From Rhizobiaceae bacterium MnEN-MB40S (lineage in GTDB: Bacteria > Pseudomonadota > Alphaproteobacteria > Rhizobiales > Rhizobiaceae): a stretch of 64,000 nt of DNA. Below the pieces are notes generated by a model. The model was given only the letters and a program-made list of their open reading frames with translations, did not search any database and was not told where the DNA came from. Of the stretch, positions 17,480 to 26,796 are shown one piece after another (within the stretch, counting starts at the first letter, position 1; every line of letters starts with the position of its first letter). The translations under genes were made by a program, and so were the position numbers. Where the stretch lies: assembly GCA_024343425.1 (NCBI GenBank), contig BRLC01000003.1, positions 1 to 64,000 of the forward strand. Reading direction: 5' to 3'.

Positions 17480-18385
17480 TCAGGTCACCGCCACCAGGAC
17501 GATCACGCCGGCGACGATCAGCAATGTTCCGGCGATTTCCAGGCGGCTGACCGATTCGCGGAAGATGAAAACCGACGAGGCGTAGGTGAAGATGATCTCG
17601 ACCTGCGCCAGCACCTTCACATAGGCCGCCTGCTGCAGCGTCATCGCCATGAACCAGCCGAAGGAGGCGGTGGCGCCGGCGAGGCCGACAATCAGCGCCG
17701 GCTTCCAGGCCGCGGCGATGCGGCTGATTTCCTCACGATCGCGCCAGAGCATCCAGCTAAACATCACCACCGTCTGGAAGACGATGACAAAGGCGAGCGT
17801 GACGGCGGCCTGCATCATGAAATGCGGCCCCCCCAGCGAGAGCGACGCCGCCCGGTAGGCCACGGCGGCGACGCCGAAGCCCGTGCCAGACGCGATGCCG
17901 ATCAGGGCGATGCGGCTGAAAATAGCGGTGAACAGTCCGGTCCAGCTCATCGGCTCGCGGGCGACGGACAGGATCATGACGCCGAATACCGCAATCGCGA
18001 TCGCAACGAGGCTGCCCGGGCTCATGGTTTCGCCCAGGAAAATCAGTCCGAAAAGCGCCGCCTGAGCCGGTTCTGTGCGCGAATAGGCGGTGCCGACCGT
18101 GAAGTTGCGAAACGAGAACAGGTAGACCAGAAGCAGGGTGCCGACGATCTGTCCAAGCGCGCCGACAATCGCCCAGATGAAGAAAGCGCCGTTCAGGTCC
18201 GGATAGGCGAACCCCACGCCGTGATGGAGCGCGAGAACGAAAAACAGCGCGAAGGGAAACCCGAATCCAAAACGCACGAACGTGGCGCCCGTCGTTCCCA
18301 TGACGCCCTTGAGATGTTTCTGCATTGCGGAGCGGATATTCTGCAGGAACGCAGCCGCTATCGTGATGGGAATCCAGAGTTCCAT
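17480..18385 (-). CDS. DMT superfamily (EamA) transporter
   Basis: A 301-residue protein with ten predicted membrane helices in two EamA repeats. The first is about 5-135 and the second about 150-300, ending EIAGTLLIVAGVIVLVAV. The ATG at 18385 (MELWIP) has an AAGG seven bases upstream and is preferred over a TTG seven codons earlier. Such carriers export or import small metabolites; no substrate can be inferred. It is divergent from the HAD nucleotidase. Confidence 0.88.
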   Translation of the reverse strand: MELWIPITIAAAFLQNIRSAMQKHLKGVMGTTGATFVRFGFGFPFALFFVLALHHGVGFAYPDLNGAFFIWAIVGALGQIVGTLLLVYLFSFRNFTVGTAYSRTEPAQAALFGLIFLGETMSPGSLVAIAIAVFGVMILSVAREPMSWTGLFTAIFSRIALIGIASGTGFGVAAVAYRAASLSLGGPHFMMQAAVTLAFVIVFQTVVMFSWMLWRDREEISRIAAAWKPALIVGLAGATASFGWFMAMTLQQAAYVKVLAQVEIIFTYASSVFIFRESVSRLEIAGTLLIVAGVIVLVAVT

Positions 18386-18487
18386 GTTTGCCTTGAGTAG
18401 AGACAAATATTGGATTTGCCAATGCGACCCGTTAGGATTTATGCAATAGCATCAGACTTTTCAGCGCAGTCACAGTTATACGCTCTC

Positions 18488-19201
18488 ATGATCGACAACC
18501 TTCCGAACAAAACAGATTTCGATCGCATCACCGACTGGGTGTTCGATCTCGACAATACGCTGTACCCGCGTCACACGGATCTGTTCTCACAGATAGACCG
18601 CAACATGACCGATTATGTAGCGACATTGCTGCGCCTGCCGCGTGAAGAGGCCCGGGAGTTGCAGAAGCAATACTACCGGGATCACGGCACGACGCTGAAC
18701 GGACTGATGAACCTGCACAAGATCGATCCGAACGATTTCCTCGAGAAAGTGCATGATATCGACTATTCCTGGGTCAAGCCGGACCCGGCGCTTGGAGAGG
18801 CGATCCGAACGCTGCCCGGCCGCAAGTTCATCTTCACCAATGGCGATCTCGGCCATGCGCAACGCACCGCCGAAGCCCTCGGCATTCTCGATCATTTCGA
18901 CGAGATATTCGATATCCTCGCGGCTGGACTGACGCCAAAGCCGGCGCGACAGACCTACGATCTGTTCCTGGAACAGCATGGCGTCCACAGCGAGCAGGCG
19001 GTGATGTTCGAGGACCTGCCGCGCAACCTTGTCGTGCCGAAGGATCTTGGCATGGCGACCGTGCTCGTTGTTCCCCACAATCTCGACCAGGCGCTGGGCG
19101 AAGCCTGGGAACATGACGGCCGCGAGGGCGAGCATATCGATTATGTGACGGACAATCTGGCCGATTTTCTCGGCCATTATCTCTCGATCGCAGCGGACTG
19201 A
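18488..19201 (+). CDS. HAD-superfamily pyrimidine 5'-nucleotidase
   Basis: A 237-residue HAD phosphatase. Motif I is FDLDNTLYP, motif II is FTNG, motif III lies around TPKPARQTYDLF and motif IV is FEDLPRN. DNTLY with an alpha-helical cap is the signature of the SDT1/YjjG-like pyrimidine 5'-nucleotidases. The gene usually sits between argB and dapD in this order. The chosen ATG gives the common N terminus; an ATG at 18422 is possible and neither has a strong ribosome-binding site. Its 3' end overlaps the convergent dppF by 25 nt. Confidence 0.85.
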   Translation: MIDNLPNKTDFDRITDWVFDLDNTLYPRHTDLFSQIDRNMTDYVATLLRLPREEARELQKQYYRDHGTTLNGLMNLHKIDPNDFLEKVHDIDYSWVKPDPALGEAIRTLPGRKFIFTNGDLGHAQRTAEALGILDHFDEIFDILAAGLTPKPARQTYDLFLEQHGVHSEQAVMFEDLPRNLVVPKDLGMATVLVVPHNLDQALGEAWEHDGREGEHIDYVTDNLADFLGHYLSIAAD

Positions 19202-19998
19202 GTCTCCGCCGCCGCACGCCACCCGGCGGCGGCCATGAGCGAACGCGTGTATGGGTTCCGCGACCGGAACATGACATCGTCCGTCGGACCGTCATCGACG
19301 ATCTCGCCTTGTTTGAGCACGACAATCCGATCGCTGATGCTCGATACGACCTGAAGGTCATGGCTGATGAAGAACAGGCCGAGACCCATATCGTCGCGAA
19401 GATCCATCAGGAGATTGAGGATCTGCGCCTGAACGGAAACGTCGAGCGCAGAAACGGCCTCATCGGCGATCAGGAGATCGGGGTTGGTGACGATGCCCCG
19501 CGCGATCGCAATCCGCTGGCGCTGGCCGCCCGAGAATTCATGCGGAAATTTGCCGGCGTCTTCAGCCCGAAGCCCCACCCTTTCCAGAACCGCGTTCACC
19601 TGCGAGGCAATGACCGCCGGCTCTGCCCGCCGAAGCACGCGCAGCGGTTCGGCGACGGACCAGCCCACGCGCCGGCGCGGATCAAGCGATCCGTAGGGAT
19701 CCTGAAACACCATCTGGAAACGCGGTCGCAAAGCCTTGAGCTCCTGCTTCGACAGGCCGGCAAGCTCCTTTCCGGCGAAACGCACAGCCCCTTCATCGGG
19801 ACGCTCAAAACCCATTGCGAGGCGCGCGAGCGTTGACTTGCCCGATCCGCTTTCTCCAACCACGCCCAGCGTCTCGCCGCGCGCAATCGTCAAGCTGACA
19901 TTACTGACCGCCGTGAGCGGCGACGGCGCCCGGATGAGCGAGCGTCGCGGCAAGGCGTAGCGGCGTGTCACGCGATCCAGATGGAGTAGCGCCGGCAT
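19177..19998 (-). CDS. dppF: Oligopeptide/dipeptide ABC transporter ATP-binding protein (DppF/OppF type)
   Basis: A 273-residue ATPase with Walker A GESGSGKST, Q-loop MVFQDPYGSLDPRR, signature SGGQRQRIAIAR and Walker B LLIADEAVSALD. The DPYGSLDPR Q-loop is typical of the OppF/DppF half. It is the last gene of the five-gene operon, and its ATG overlaps the stop of dppD. Confidence 0.92.
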   Translation of the reverse strand: MPALLHLDRVTRRYALPRRSLIRAPSPLTAVSNVSLTIARGETLGVVGESGSGKSTLARLAMGFERPDEGAVRFAGKELAGLSKQELKALRPRFQMVFQDPYGSLDPRRRVGWSVAEPLRVLRRAEPAVIASQVNAVLERVGLRAEDAGKFPHEFSGGQRQRIAIARGIVTNPDLLIADEAVSALDVSVQAQILNLLMDLRDDMGLGLFFISHDLQVVSSISDRIVVLKQGEIVDDGPTDDVMFRSRNPYTRSLMAAAGWRAAAETQSAAIER

Positions 19999-20987
19999 CA
20001 GACGAACGCCTTCTCGATCGGGCGCGCATGGCCGTCAAGGACCTCGCCTGTGTGGTGACACGCCACGGTTCCGCTCCCCTGAGTTCGGCGCGGCGGCGCC
20101 TGCTCACGACAGCGCGCAAGTTCCACGGGACAGCGGCCGGAAAACCGGCACCCCGCCGGCAGGTCCGCCAAGGGCGGCACGGCGCCCGGGATTGTCGGCA
20201 GTCGCAGATCGCGCTGCCGCGCCGGCCGGAAGCGCGGACGGGCCGCAAGCAGCCCCCTGGCGTAGGGATGCGCGGGCGCGACGAGGAGCGATTGAGTCGG
20301 CGCCTGCTCGACGATATCTCCGCCATACATGATCATGACCCGCGTGGTGGCGCGGCGCACCGCTTCCAGATCGTGGCTGATGAACAGCAAGGCCATGTTG
20401 CGGCGTTTGGACAACTCGACCAGCAGTGTAATGATCCTGAGAGCGACATTGGCGTCCAGCGCCGTCGTCGGCTCGTCGGCGATCAGAACGTCCGGATCGC
20501 AGGCAAGCGCCAGCGCGATCAACACCCGTTGCCGCTGACCGCCGGACAGCTCGTGCGGAAACTGGCGAAAACGCTGCGCCGGCTCCGGGATTCCGGTTTC
20601 CTCGAAGAGCTCCAGCGCTTTCCTCCTGGCCTTTGCGCGCGACAGGCCAAGATGGATCCGCATCGGCTCCATGACCGTTTCGCCAACGCGCCGCAGGGGA
20701 TTGAGCGCCGACATCGGCTCCTGAAAGATCATCGCCAGACGGCGCGCCCGCAGGTTCCGCCAGGCAGCCTCGTCGATTCCGGCCATTTCCAAGCCGTCGA
20801 TTTTCAGGGACCCGCTCATGCGCGCGGTCTCCGGCAGCATGCCCATGAGCGACAGCGCAAGCACGGATTTGCCGCATCCGGATTCGCCGACGACGCCGAC
20901 GCGGTCGCCGGGCGCAATCGCAAAATGCGCGTCGCGCACCGCGCACCCCGCACTGAAATGGACCGACAGACCCTCGACCCCGATCAT
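19998..20987 (-). CDS. dppD: Oligopeptide/dipeptide ABC transporter ATP-binding protein (DppD/OppD type)
   Basis: A 329-residue ATPase with Walker A GESGCGKSV, Q-loop MIFQEPMSALNPLRR, signature [14 protein letters not shown] and Walker B VLIADEPTTALD. A C-terminal extension has three cysteines (CRFSGRCPVELARC) that bind the Fe-S cluster typical of OppD/DppD. The ATG at 20987 (MIGVEGLSV) overlaps the permease stop by four bases. Confidence 0.93.
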   Translation of the reverse strand: MIGVEGLSVHFSAGCAVRDAHFAIAPGDRVGVVGESGCGKSVLALSLMGMLPETARMSGSLKIDGLEMAGIDEAAWRNLRARRLAMIFQEPMSALNPLRRVGETVMEPMRIHLGLSRAKARRKALELFEETGIPEPAQRFRQFPHELSGGQRQRVLIALALACDPDVLIADEPTTALDANVALRIITLLVELSKRRNMALLFISHDLEAVRRATTRVMIMYGGDIVEQAPTQSLLVAPAHPYARGLLAARPRFRPARQRDLRLPTIPGAVPPLADLPAGCRFSGRCPVELARCREQAPPRRTQGSGTVACHHTGEVLDGHARPIEKAFV

Positions 20988-21823
20988 GCCGCGCGCTCCT
21001 TCGACAGACGCGGATCCGTCATGTCCCTGAGGCCGTCTCCCAGCATGCCGAATCCGAGTACAGTGACGACGATGCACAGTCCCGGATAGATCGCAAGTTG
21101 TGGCGCGAGATAGAGCAACGTCTGGGCCTCCGACAGCATCCGCCCCCAGGACGGCAGCGGCGGTTGCGCGCCGAGGCCAAGATAGGAAAGCGCGGCCTCC
21201 GCGAGAATGGCGACGGCGAATTCTATCGTCGCCTGAACAATCAGCGGCGCGGCGATGTTCGGCAAGACATGCTGCACGGAAATGCCGAAAGAGCCGACGC
21301 CGGCGGCTCGCGCAGCCAGAACGAAATCCCGCGTCCAGACCTGAATGGCGGCGGCGCGCGCGACCCGCGCGAAAACGGGCACATTGATGAAGGCGATCGC
21401 CACAATTGCGACGCCGAGCGATGGCCCGAACACGGCGGCGAGCATGATGGCGAACAACAGCGCCGGAAAAGCAAAGCCGAGATCGCCCAGCCGCATGATC
21501 GCGTCATCCGTCACGCCGCCTGCGGATGCGGCGACCATGCCGAGCGCGACGCCGACGAGCCCGCCGAGCCCCACGGCGATGAAGGCGACGGCCATCGAAC
21601 TCGCCGCGCCAGCCATGAGCTGGGACAGGACGTCCCTGCCATACTGATCAGTCCCCAGCCAGTGTTCGCCGCTCATGGCCTGAAACTTTCCGCCAATGTC
21701 CATCGCGGCGTAGGGATAGGGCGTCCAGACCAGCGAGAGCAGCGCCGCGCACAGCACCACAGCCAGCAGAAAACCGCCGATGGCGGCGTTCGCAGGCAGG
21801 ACCAAAGCGAAGCGCCGGCTCAT
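20984..21823 (-). CDS. dppC: Oligopeptide/dipeptide ABC transporter permease (DppC type)
   Basis: A 279-residue inner-membrane permease. It begins with a single hydrophobic segment (GGFLLAVVLCAALLSLVW), followed by the LGTDQYGRDVLSQLM motif characteristic of OppC/DppC. The EAA loop is around VLAARAAGVGSFGISVQHVLPN. The ATG at 21823 forms a four-base overlap with the dppB stop. Confidence 0.93.
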   Translation of the reverse strand: MSRRFALVLPANAAIGGFLLAVVLCAALLSLVWTPYPYAAMDIGGKFQAMSGEHWLGTDQYGRDVLSQLMAGAASSMAVAFIAVGLGGLVGVALGMVAASAGGVTDDAIMRLGDLGFAFPALLFAIMLAAVFGPSLGVAIVAIAFINVPVFARVARAAAIQVWTRDFVLAARAAGVGSFGISVQHVLPNIAAPLIVQATIEFAVAILAEAALSYLGLGAQPPLPSWGRMLSEAQTLLYLAPQLAIYPGLCIVVTVLGFGMLGDGLRDMTDPRLSKERAA

Positions 21824-22767
21824 CGCATGCGCCCTTTCAGTCGCGGGTCGATAAGCAGATAGGCGACGTCGACGATGAAGTTGCCCGCAATCACAATGGC
21901 CGTGAACATCATGACAAGAGCCTGCACCGTAAACAGGTCGCGGTTGGCGATCGCCTGGAAGGTCAAACGGCCGAGACCGGGCAGGTAGAAGACGTTTTCG
22001 ATGATGATCGTGCCCGTCACCAGCGCGGCGAACTGCATGCCGATGATGGTGACGATCGGCACCAGCGCGTTGGGCAGCACGTGACGCCACAAAACACGGC
22101 TGCGGCCGAGCCCGGCGGCCCGCGCAGTTCGCACGAAATCCTGCCGCATGATTTCCAGTGCGGCGGACCGCGTGACACGCGCAAGAACAGCCGACTGGAC
22201 CAGCCCCAGCGCAATCGTCGGCAGCACCAGAGAGCGTATGGCGGCGAGCGGCTCATCCCATCCGGGAAATCCGCCAGGCGGAAGCCAGCGCAATTTGACT
22301 GCAAACAGCAATACAAGAAGGATGGATAGCCAGAACGCCGGCAACGCAATGCCGAGTTGGCTGATGAACATGACGCCCCAGTCGCCGAAACGCCGGTGAT
22401 CGGCGGCAGCCAGAACGCCCATGACCAGCCCCAGCAGCAGGGTGAAAAGCATGCCGGACAAGGCAAGCGACAGGGTGAGCGGCAGACGCTCCGCGATCAG
22501 TTCGCCGACCGGCGCCGACCAGGCGTAGCTCTGCCCGAACTCACCGTGGACGGCGCCGGACATCCATTCGAGATAGCGACTTGCGACAGGCGCGTCGAGA
22601 CCGAGTTCCCGGCGCAGCGCAGCGCGGGCGTCTTCGGTGGAATCGAGACCGAGAATGGTCAGCGCCGGATCGCCGGGAAGGACGTTCATGACCGCGAACA
22701 CGATCACAGACACGGCGAGCAGCGTAAGAACAAATCCGATTGTGCGGCGGAACAGGAAGTACTGCAT
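21820..22767 (-). CDS. dppB: Oligopeptide/dipeptide ABC transporter permease (DppB type)
   Basis: A 315-residue permease with the N-terminal pattern RRTIGFVLTLLAVSVIVF and the conserved LPGDPA. The EAA loop is DFVRTARAAGLGRSRVLWRH. About six membrane helices are visible. It follows the binding-protein gene by 60 nt. Confidence 0.93.
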   Translation of the reverse strand: MQYFLFRRTIGFVLTLLAVSVIVFAVMNVLPGDPALTILGLDSTEDARAALRRELGLDAPVASRYLEWMSGAVHGEFGQSYAWSAPVGELIAERLPLTLSLALSGMLFTLLLGLVMGVLAAADHRRFGDWGVMFISQLGIALPAFWLSILLVLLFAVKLRWLPPGGFPGWDEPLAAIRSLVLPTIALGLVQSAVLARVTRSAALEIMRQDFVRTARAAGLGRSRVLWRHVLPNALVPIVTIIGMQFAALVTGTIIIENVFYLPGLGRLTFQAIANRDLFTVQALVMMFTAIVIAGNFIVDVAYLLIDPRLKGRMR

Positions 22768-22827
22768 GTCCTGATAGCGGAAAGTGCAGCCGCGACGGGA
22801 TAGGACGCCGCGGCCGTTTCGCTTCCG

Positions 22828-24318
22828 CTATTCAGACCAGCCTACATCCGCGAGCGGCTGGAACAATACCGGAGACGACGTCCAGAATCCGCTGACGCCG
22901 TCGCGGATCACGGCAAGCTTGGGCAACTGGAACAGGAACCCGTGAACAGCCTGGTCGGTGACGAAATTCTGTCCCTCCGCCAGCAGCGCATTGCGCTTGT
23001 TCGGATCGGCTTCGGTTTCGATGCGCGCCCACAACTCATTGAATTCCGGATCCTCAAAGCCATAGAAGTAGCTTTTCCCGCGTGCGAAGTTGCCCATGTC
23101 GTTAGGGCTGGTATGGGCGATGATGGTCATGTCGTAGTTGAGTTTCTTGTAGACCTCGTCCAGCCAGAAACCCCATTCGACATTCTCGATCTTCGCATCG
23201 ATGCCGGCTTCGGCGAGTTCTGCCTGGATGATCTCGCCCGCGCGGGCGGCATAAGGGAAAGGCGGCAAACGCAAGGTCATGGTGGCGCCGGAGACGCCGG
23301 CTTCCCCGAACAGCGCCCTGGCCTTTTCGGTGTCGTGCGGATAGGCGTCGGTGAGATCGACATAGGCGGCGCCGTGCGGAGGGTAGAAGCTGCCGATCGG
23401 CACGGCCCGACCATACATGGCGCCGTCGATGATTTCGTCGCGGTCGATCGCATGGCTGATCGCCCGGCGCACGCGAATGTCGTCAAAGGGCGGTTTCGCA
23501 TTGTTGATGGCGAGGATGACCTCGCCTTCCGTGGAGCCGATCACGACATTGAAACGGGGATCGGCTTCGAACTGCGGCAGGAGTTCAGGCGCGGGAAAGC
23601 CAGGAAAGGCGTCCAGTTCCTCGGACAGCAAGGCTGCGCTGGCGGCCGCCGGATCGGATATGAAGCGGAATTCGACCGTGTCGACCGACACCTTGTCAGC
23701 GTCGCGATAATCCTCGAACTTCTTCAGAACGAGACGGTCGCCGCGGGTCCAGGAATTGAAGGCGAATGGCCCGGTGCCGACAGGCTTTGTCGCGGCGCCG
23801 TCCACAGTTTCGGGAGCCAGGATCGAAGCATCGCCCTGGGCGAGATTGAAGAGCAGGAAAGCGTCCTTCTGCTTCAGTTTTACCTCGACTGTCCGGGGAT
23901 CGATGACCGTCACGGATTCGATCGGCTTGAAAATGCTCTTGGACGGATTGGTGCTGTCTTCGGCCATGGCGCGGTCGAAGCTGAATTTCACGTCGTCGGC
24001 GTCAAAGGCGCTGCCGTCGTGGAAGATCGCGCCTTCGACGAGCGTGAACGTATAGGTGAGGCCGTCATCCGAGATGGTCCAGCTTTCGGCAAGGTTCGGC
24101 AGAACCTCGCCCGCCTCGTTCACGGTCGTCAGCGATTCATAGACATTGTGCGCGAGCATGCCGTCGATGGACGCGGTGGCGTCCGCCGTTGGGTCAAGCG
24201 AGGTCGGCTCCTGCTGCAGGCCGATGCGCAATTGCGAAGCGGCGGCGGGGCCTGCAAGAAGCAGTCCGGCGGTCAGTACGAGGGCTGAAGAGGCAATCAG
24301 GCGATTGAACAAGGTCAT
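22828..24318 (-). CDS. dppA: Peptide ABC transporter substrate-binding protein (SBP family 5)
   Basis: A 496-residue periplasmic receptor. The ATG at 24318 starts a signal peptide (LIASSALVLTAGLLLAGPAAA) with predicted cleavage near AAA-S. The family-5 features are LDPTADATASIDGMLAHNVYESL near the N terminus and the long central AIDRDEIIDGAMYGRAVPIGS region. It is the first gene of the dppABCDF operon. The ligand could be peptides, opines, nickel chelates or sugars. Confidence 0.9.
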   Translation of the reverse strand: MTLFNRLIASSALVLTAGLLLAGPAAASQLRIGLQQEPTSLDPTADATASIDGMLAHNVYESLTTVNEAGEVLPNLAESWTISDDGLTYTFTLVEGAIFHDGSAFDADDVKFSFDRAMAEDSTNPSKSIFKPIESVTVIDPRTVEVKLKQKDAFLLFNLAQGDASILAPETVDGAATKPVGTGPFAFNSWTRGDRLVLKKFEDYRDADKVSVDTVEFRFISDPAAASAALLSEELDAFPGFPAPELLPQFEADPRFNVVIGSTEGEVILAINNAKPPFDDIRVRRAISHAIDRDEIIDGAMYGRAVPIGSFYPPHGAAYVDLTDAYPHDTEKARALFGEAGVSGATMTLRLPPFPYAARAGEIIQAELAEAGIDAKIENVEWGFWLDEVYKKLNYDMTIIAHTSPNDMGNFARGKSYFYGFEDPEFNELWARIETEADPNKRNALLAEGQNFVTDQAVHGFLFQLPKLAVIRDGVSGFWTSSPVLFQPLADVGWSE

Positions 24319-24457
24319 GGTCCGGCTCCAGAATAAGGGTTCCGGATCCATCACTAGCCGATCAATATAAAACGCCGGTGACGGCGCTGACGCCATCGCC
24401 GGCCTGTTCAGACTTGCGTTATGCCACGTGTCAGCGGGCTTCGGCGATAGCCCCCGA

Positions 24458-25309
24458 TCACTCCGATTCCACGCCGTAGCGTTCGGCGATGATCGACCAG
24501 GCCTCGTCCGCCGTTTCGACGAAGCTGATCAGGTCGAGATCCTCGGGCGCAATCGTGCCGAAATCGGCCAGCTCCTCGAAATTGACGACGCGGTTCCAGA
24601 ATTCGGCGCCGAACAGGATCACCGGAACCCTGTCCATGCGCTCGGTCTGGATGAGCGTCAGCGTCTCGAAGAGCTCGTCCATGGTGCCGAAGCCGCCCGG
24701 GAAAACGGCGACCGCCTTGGCGCGCATCATGAAATGCATCTTGCGGATGGCGAAGTAGTGGAAATTGAAGCAGAGCTCCGGGTCGATATAGCGATTGGGC
24801 GCCTGCTCGTGCGGCAGGACGATGTTGAGACCGATCGACGGGGCCTCGATTTCCGAAGCGCCGCGATTGCCGGCTTCCATGACGCCCGGCCCGCCGCCGG
24901 TCATGACAACGAACTCGCTGTAGCCGGACAGGGCGGAATGCCGCGAGCAGAGGGCCGCGAATTTGCGCGCCTCTTCATAGTAGACGGAGGCCGCGGTGAG
25001 ATTGCGCCACTGGGTTTCGTTGCGCGCGGCAACGGGCTTTTCTCCCGGCGCCGGTATGCGCGCGCCGCCCTGGATGACGACGGTCGATTTGACGCCGCGC
25101 TCGCTGAGCAGCATTTCCGGCTTCAGAAGTTCCAGCTGCAGCCGCACCGGCCGCAACTCCTCCCGGCACATGAAATCCTCGTCGGTGAAGGCGAGACGAT
25201 AGGCCGGCGCAGTCGTTTGCGGCGTCGCCGGCGTCTGCCGGGCGCGTATCGTGTCGGTCCGGGATGTCGGAAGCGGATCCCAGCCTTCTGTCTTGGGTGT
25301 GAAACTCAT
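24458..25309 (-). CDS. LOG-family protein (lysine decarboxylase-like nucleotide hydrolase)
   Basis: A 283-residue protein of the LOG/YgdH type. The family motif PGGFGTMDELFE is present, as is VMTGGGPGVMEAGNRGA. LOG enzymes release free bases, notably cytokinins, from nucleoside 5'-monophosphates; the long form with a roughly 90-residue N-terminal extension resembles PpnN/YgdH-like proteins. The ATG at 25309 has AAGGAAA upstream. It is divergent from dapD across 184 bp. Older databases mislabel this family as lysine decarboxylase. Confidence 0.88.
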   Translation of the reverse strand: MSFTPKTEGWDPLPTSRTDTIRARQTPATPQTTAPAYRLAFTDEDFMCREELRPVRLQLELLKPEMLLSERGVKSTVVIQGGARIPAPGEKPVAARNETQWRNLTAASVYYEEARKFAALCSRHSALSGYSEFVVMTGGGPGVMEAGNRGASEIEAPSIGLNIVLPHEQAPNRYIDPELCFNFHYFAIRKMHFMMRAKAVAVFPGGFGTMDELFETLTLIQTERMDRVPVILFGAEFWNRVVNFEELADFGTIAPEDLDLISFVETADEAWSIIAERYGVESE

Positions 25310-25493
25310 GGATTTTCCTTTCGCGATACCGCCGCCGCCCCGGCGCGCGGGCCGCTGATTGACGCCCCGCTTTTCCTCCCTTAGTAGCTTGTCCGCAGAC
25401 ATAGCACGACCAGCGCCTGCCGATCATGGCCTGTTCCGGCCGACCGCCAGAATAGCGCCCCGACCGTTAAGGAAACCTCCAAGGAATACACGA

Positions 25494-26348
25494 ATGAGCA
25501 GAACAGACCTCGCCGCACTGGAAAAGACGATCGACGACGCCTTCGAGAACCGCGATTCCGTTGGCACATCGACGCGGGGCGAGATCCGCGACGCCGTCGG
25601 GGAAGCCCTGAACCTGCTCGACAGCGGCGCAGCGCGCGTCGCCGAACGTTCCGAAAGCGGCGAATGGACCGTCAATCAGTGGCTGAAGAAGGCGGTGCTT
25701 CTGTCTTTCCGGCTCAATCCGATGGACGTCATCAAGGGCGGACCCGGCGACGCGCACTGGTGGGACAAGATCCCGTCCAAGTTCGACGGCTGGAGCGCGC
25801 ACGAGTTCGAACGCGCGGGATTCCGCGCCGTGCCGCACTGCATCGTGCGCCGCTCGGCCTATATCGCGCCGAATGTCGTTCTCATGCCCTCCTTCGTCAA
25901 TCTCGGCGCCTATGTCGGCGAGGGAACGATGGTCGACACCTGGGCGACCGTCGGCTCCTGCGCGCAGATTGGCAAGAATGTACATCTGTCGGGCGGGGTC
26001 GGCATTGGCGGCGTGCTTGAGCCGCTGCAGGCCGGGCCGGTGATCATCGAGGACAACTGCTTCATCGGCGCCCGCTCGGAAGTGGTCGAAGGCTGCGTCG
26101 TGCGCGAGGGCTCGGTGCTCGGCATGGGCGTCTATATCGGCCAGTCGACGCGCATCGTCGACCGCGAAAGCGGCGAGGTGTTCTACGGCGAGGTTCCGCC
26201 CTATTCCGTCGTCGTCGCAGGCTCCATGCCGGGCAGCACGGATACGGGCAACAAGGCCGCGCCGCATCTTTACTGCGCCGTGATCGTCAAGCGGGTGGAC
26301 GAAAAGACGCGCTCCAAGACCGGCATCAACGAATTGCTGCGAGCCTGA
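25494..26348 (+). CDS. dapD: 2,3,4,5-tetrahydropyridine-2,6-dicarboxylate N-succinyltransferase
   Basis: A 284-residue left-handed beta-helix acyltransferase of the succinylase branch of DAP/lysine synthesis. Hexapeptide repeats run from about [21 protein letters not shown] through the VVAGSMPG coil. The N-terminal [14 protein letters not shown] helix and FRLNPM are family-typical. The ATG at 25494 follows AAGGAA. It is paired with dapE downstream. Confidence 0.97.
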   Translation: MSRTDLAALEKTIDDAFENRDSVGTSTRGEIRDAVGEALNLLDSGAARVAERSESGEWTVNQWLKKAVLLSFRLNPMDVIKGGPGDAHWWDKIPSKFDGWSAHEFERAGFRAVPHCIVRRSAYIAPNVVLMPSFVNLGAYVGEGTMVDTWATVGSCAQIGKNVHLSGGVGIGGVLEPLQAGPVIIEDNCFIGARSEVVEGCVVREGSVLGMGVYIGQSTRIVDRESGEVFYGEVPPYSVVVAGSMPGSTDTGNKAAPHLYCAVIVKRVDEKTRSKTGINELLRA

Positions 26349-26378
26349 CCGGCGGGACGTAAAGGACACGGAAAACCG

Positions 26379-26747
26379 ATGAAACCGGACATGCGATGGG
26401 TCTTCCTCGGTTTTTCCGGGCGGCTTGGCCGCCTTCCGTTCCTGCTCGGCTACCTGTTCGTGACCGCCGTAGGCTTTGTGATCCTGAACCAGGTCCGGCT
26501 GGCCGACGAGGACAGCCTCCGCCAGGGGATCTGGGCTCTTCTTTTCCTCGGATACGGGGTGATGTCGGTCTGGTCGGTGCTCGCACTTGTTGTCAAACGC
26601 CTGCATGACATCGGATTCCCTGGGCCTCTGTCGGTCATGCTTTTCATACCCATCATCAATCTGGCGGTCTTCGTGGGGCTGTGCCTGTGGCCGGGCGCCG
26701 CCGGCGCCAACGCCTACGGCGACGAACCGAACCGGCCAAAGCGCTGA
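26379..26747 (+). CDS. DUF805 family membrane protein
   Basis: A 122-residue small membrane protein. The DUF805 features are FSGRLGRLPFLLGYL at the N terminus, KRLHDIGFPG before the third helix, and the terminal LWPGAAGANAYGDEPNRP. Four hydrophobic helices are visible. It sits between dapD (30 nt) and dapE (49 nt) and is probably co-transcribed. Function of the family is unknown. Confidence 0.9.
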   Translation: MKPDMRWVFLGFSGRLGRLPFLLGYLFVTAVGFVILNQVRLADEDSLRQGIWALLFLGYGVMSVWSVLALVVKRLHDIGFPGPLSVMLFIPIINLAVFVGLCLWPGAAGANAYGDEPNRPKR

Positions 26748-26796
26748 CTGAAGCTGCGGTGATGACAAACCGCGCCGAGTTGGATAATCCATCGCA

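Noticed and set aside
22942-24288. A 448-codon plus-strand ORF antisense to dppA.
   Set aside because: Opposite-strand shadow of a clear solute-binding protein; no domain or ribosome-binding site.
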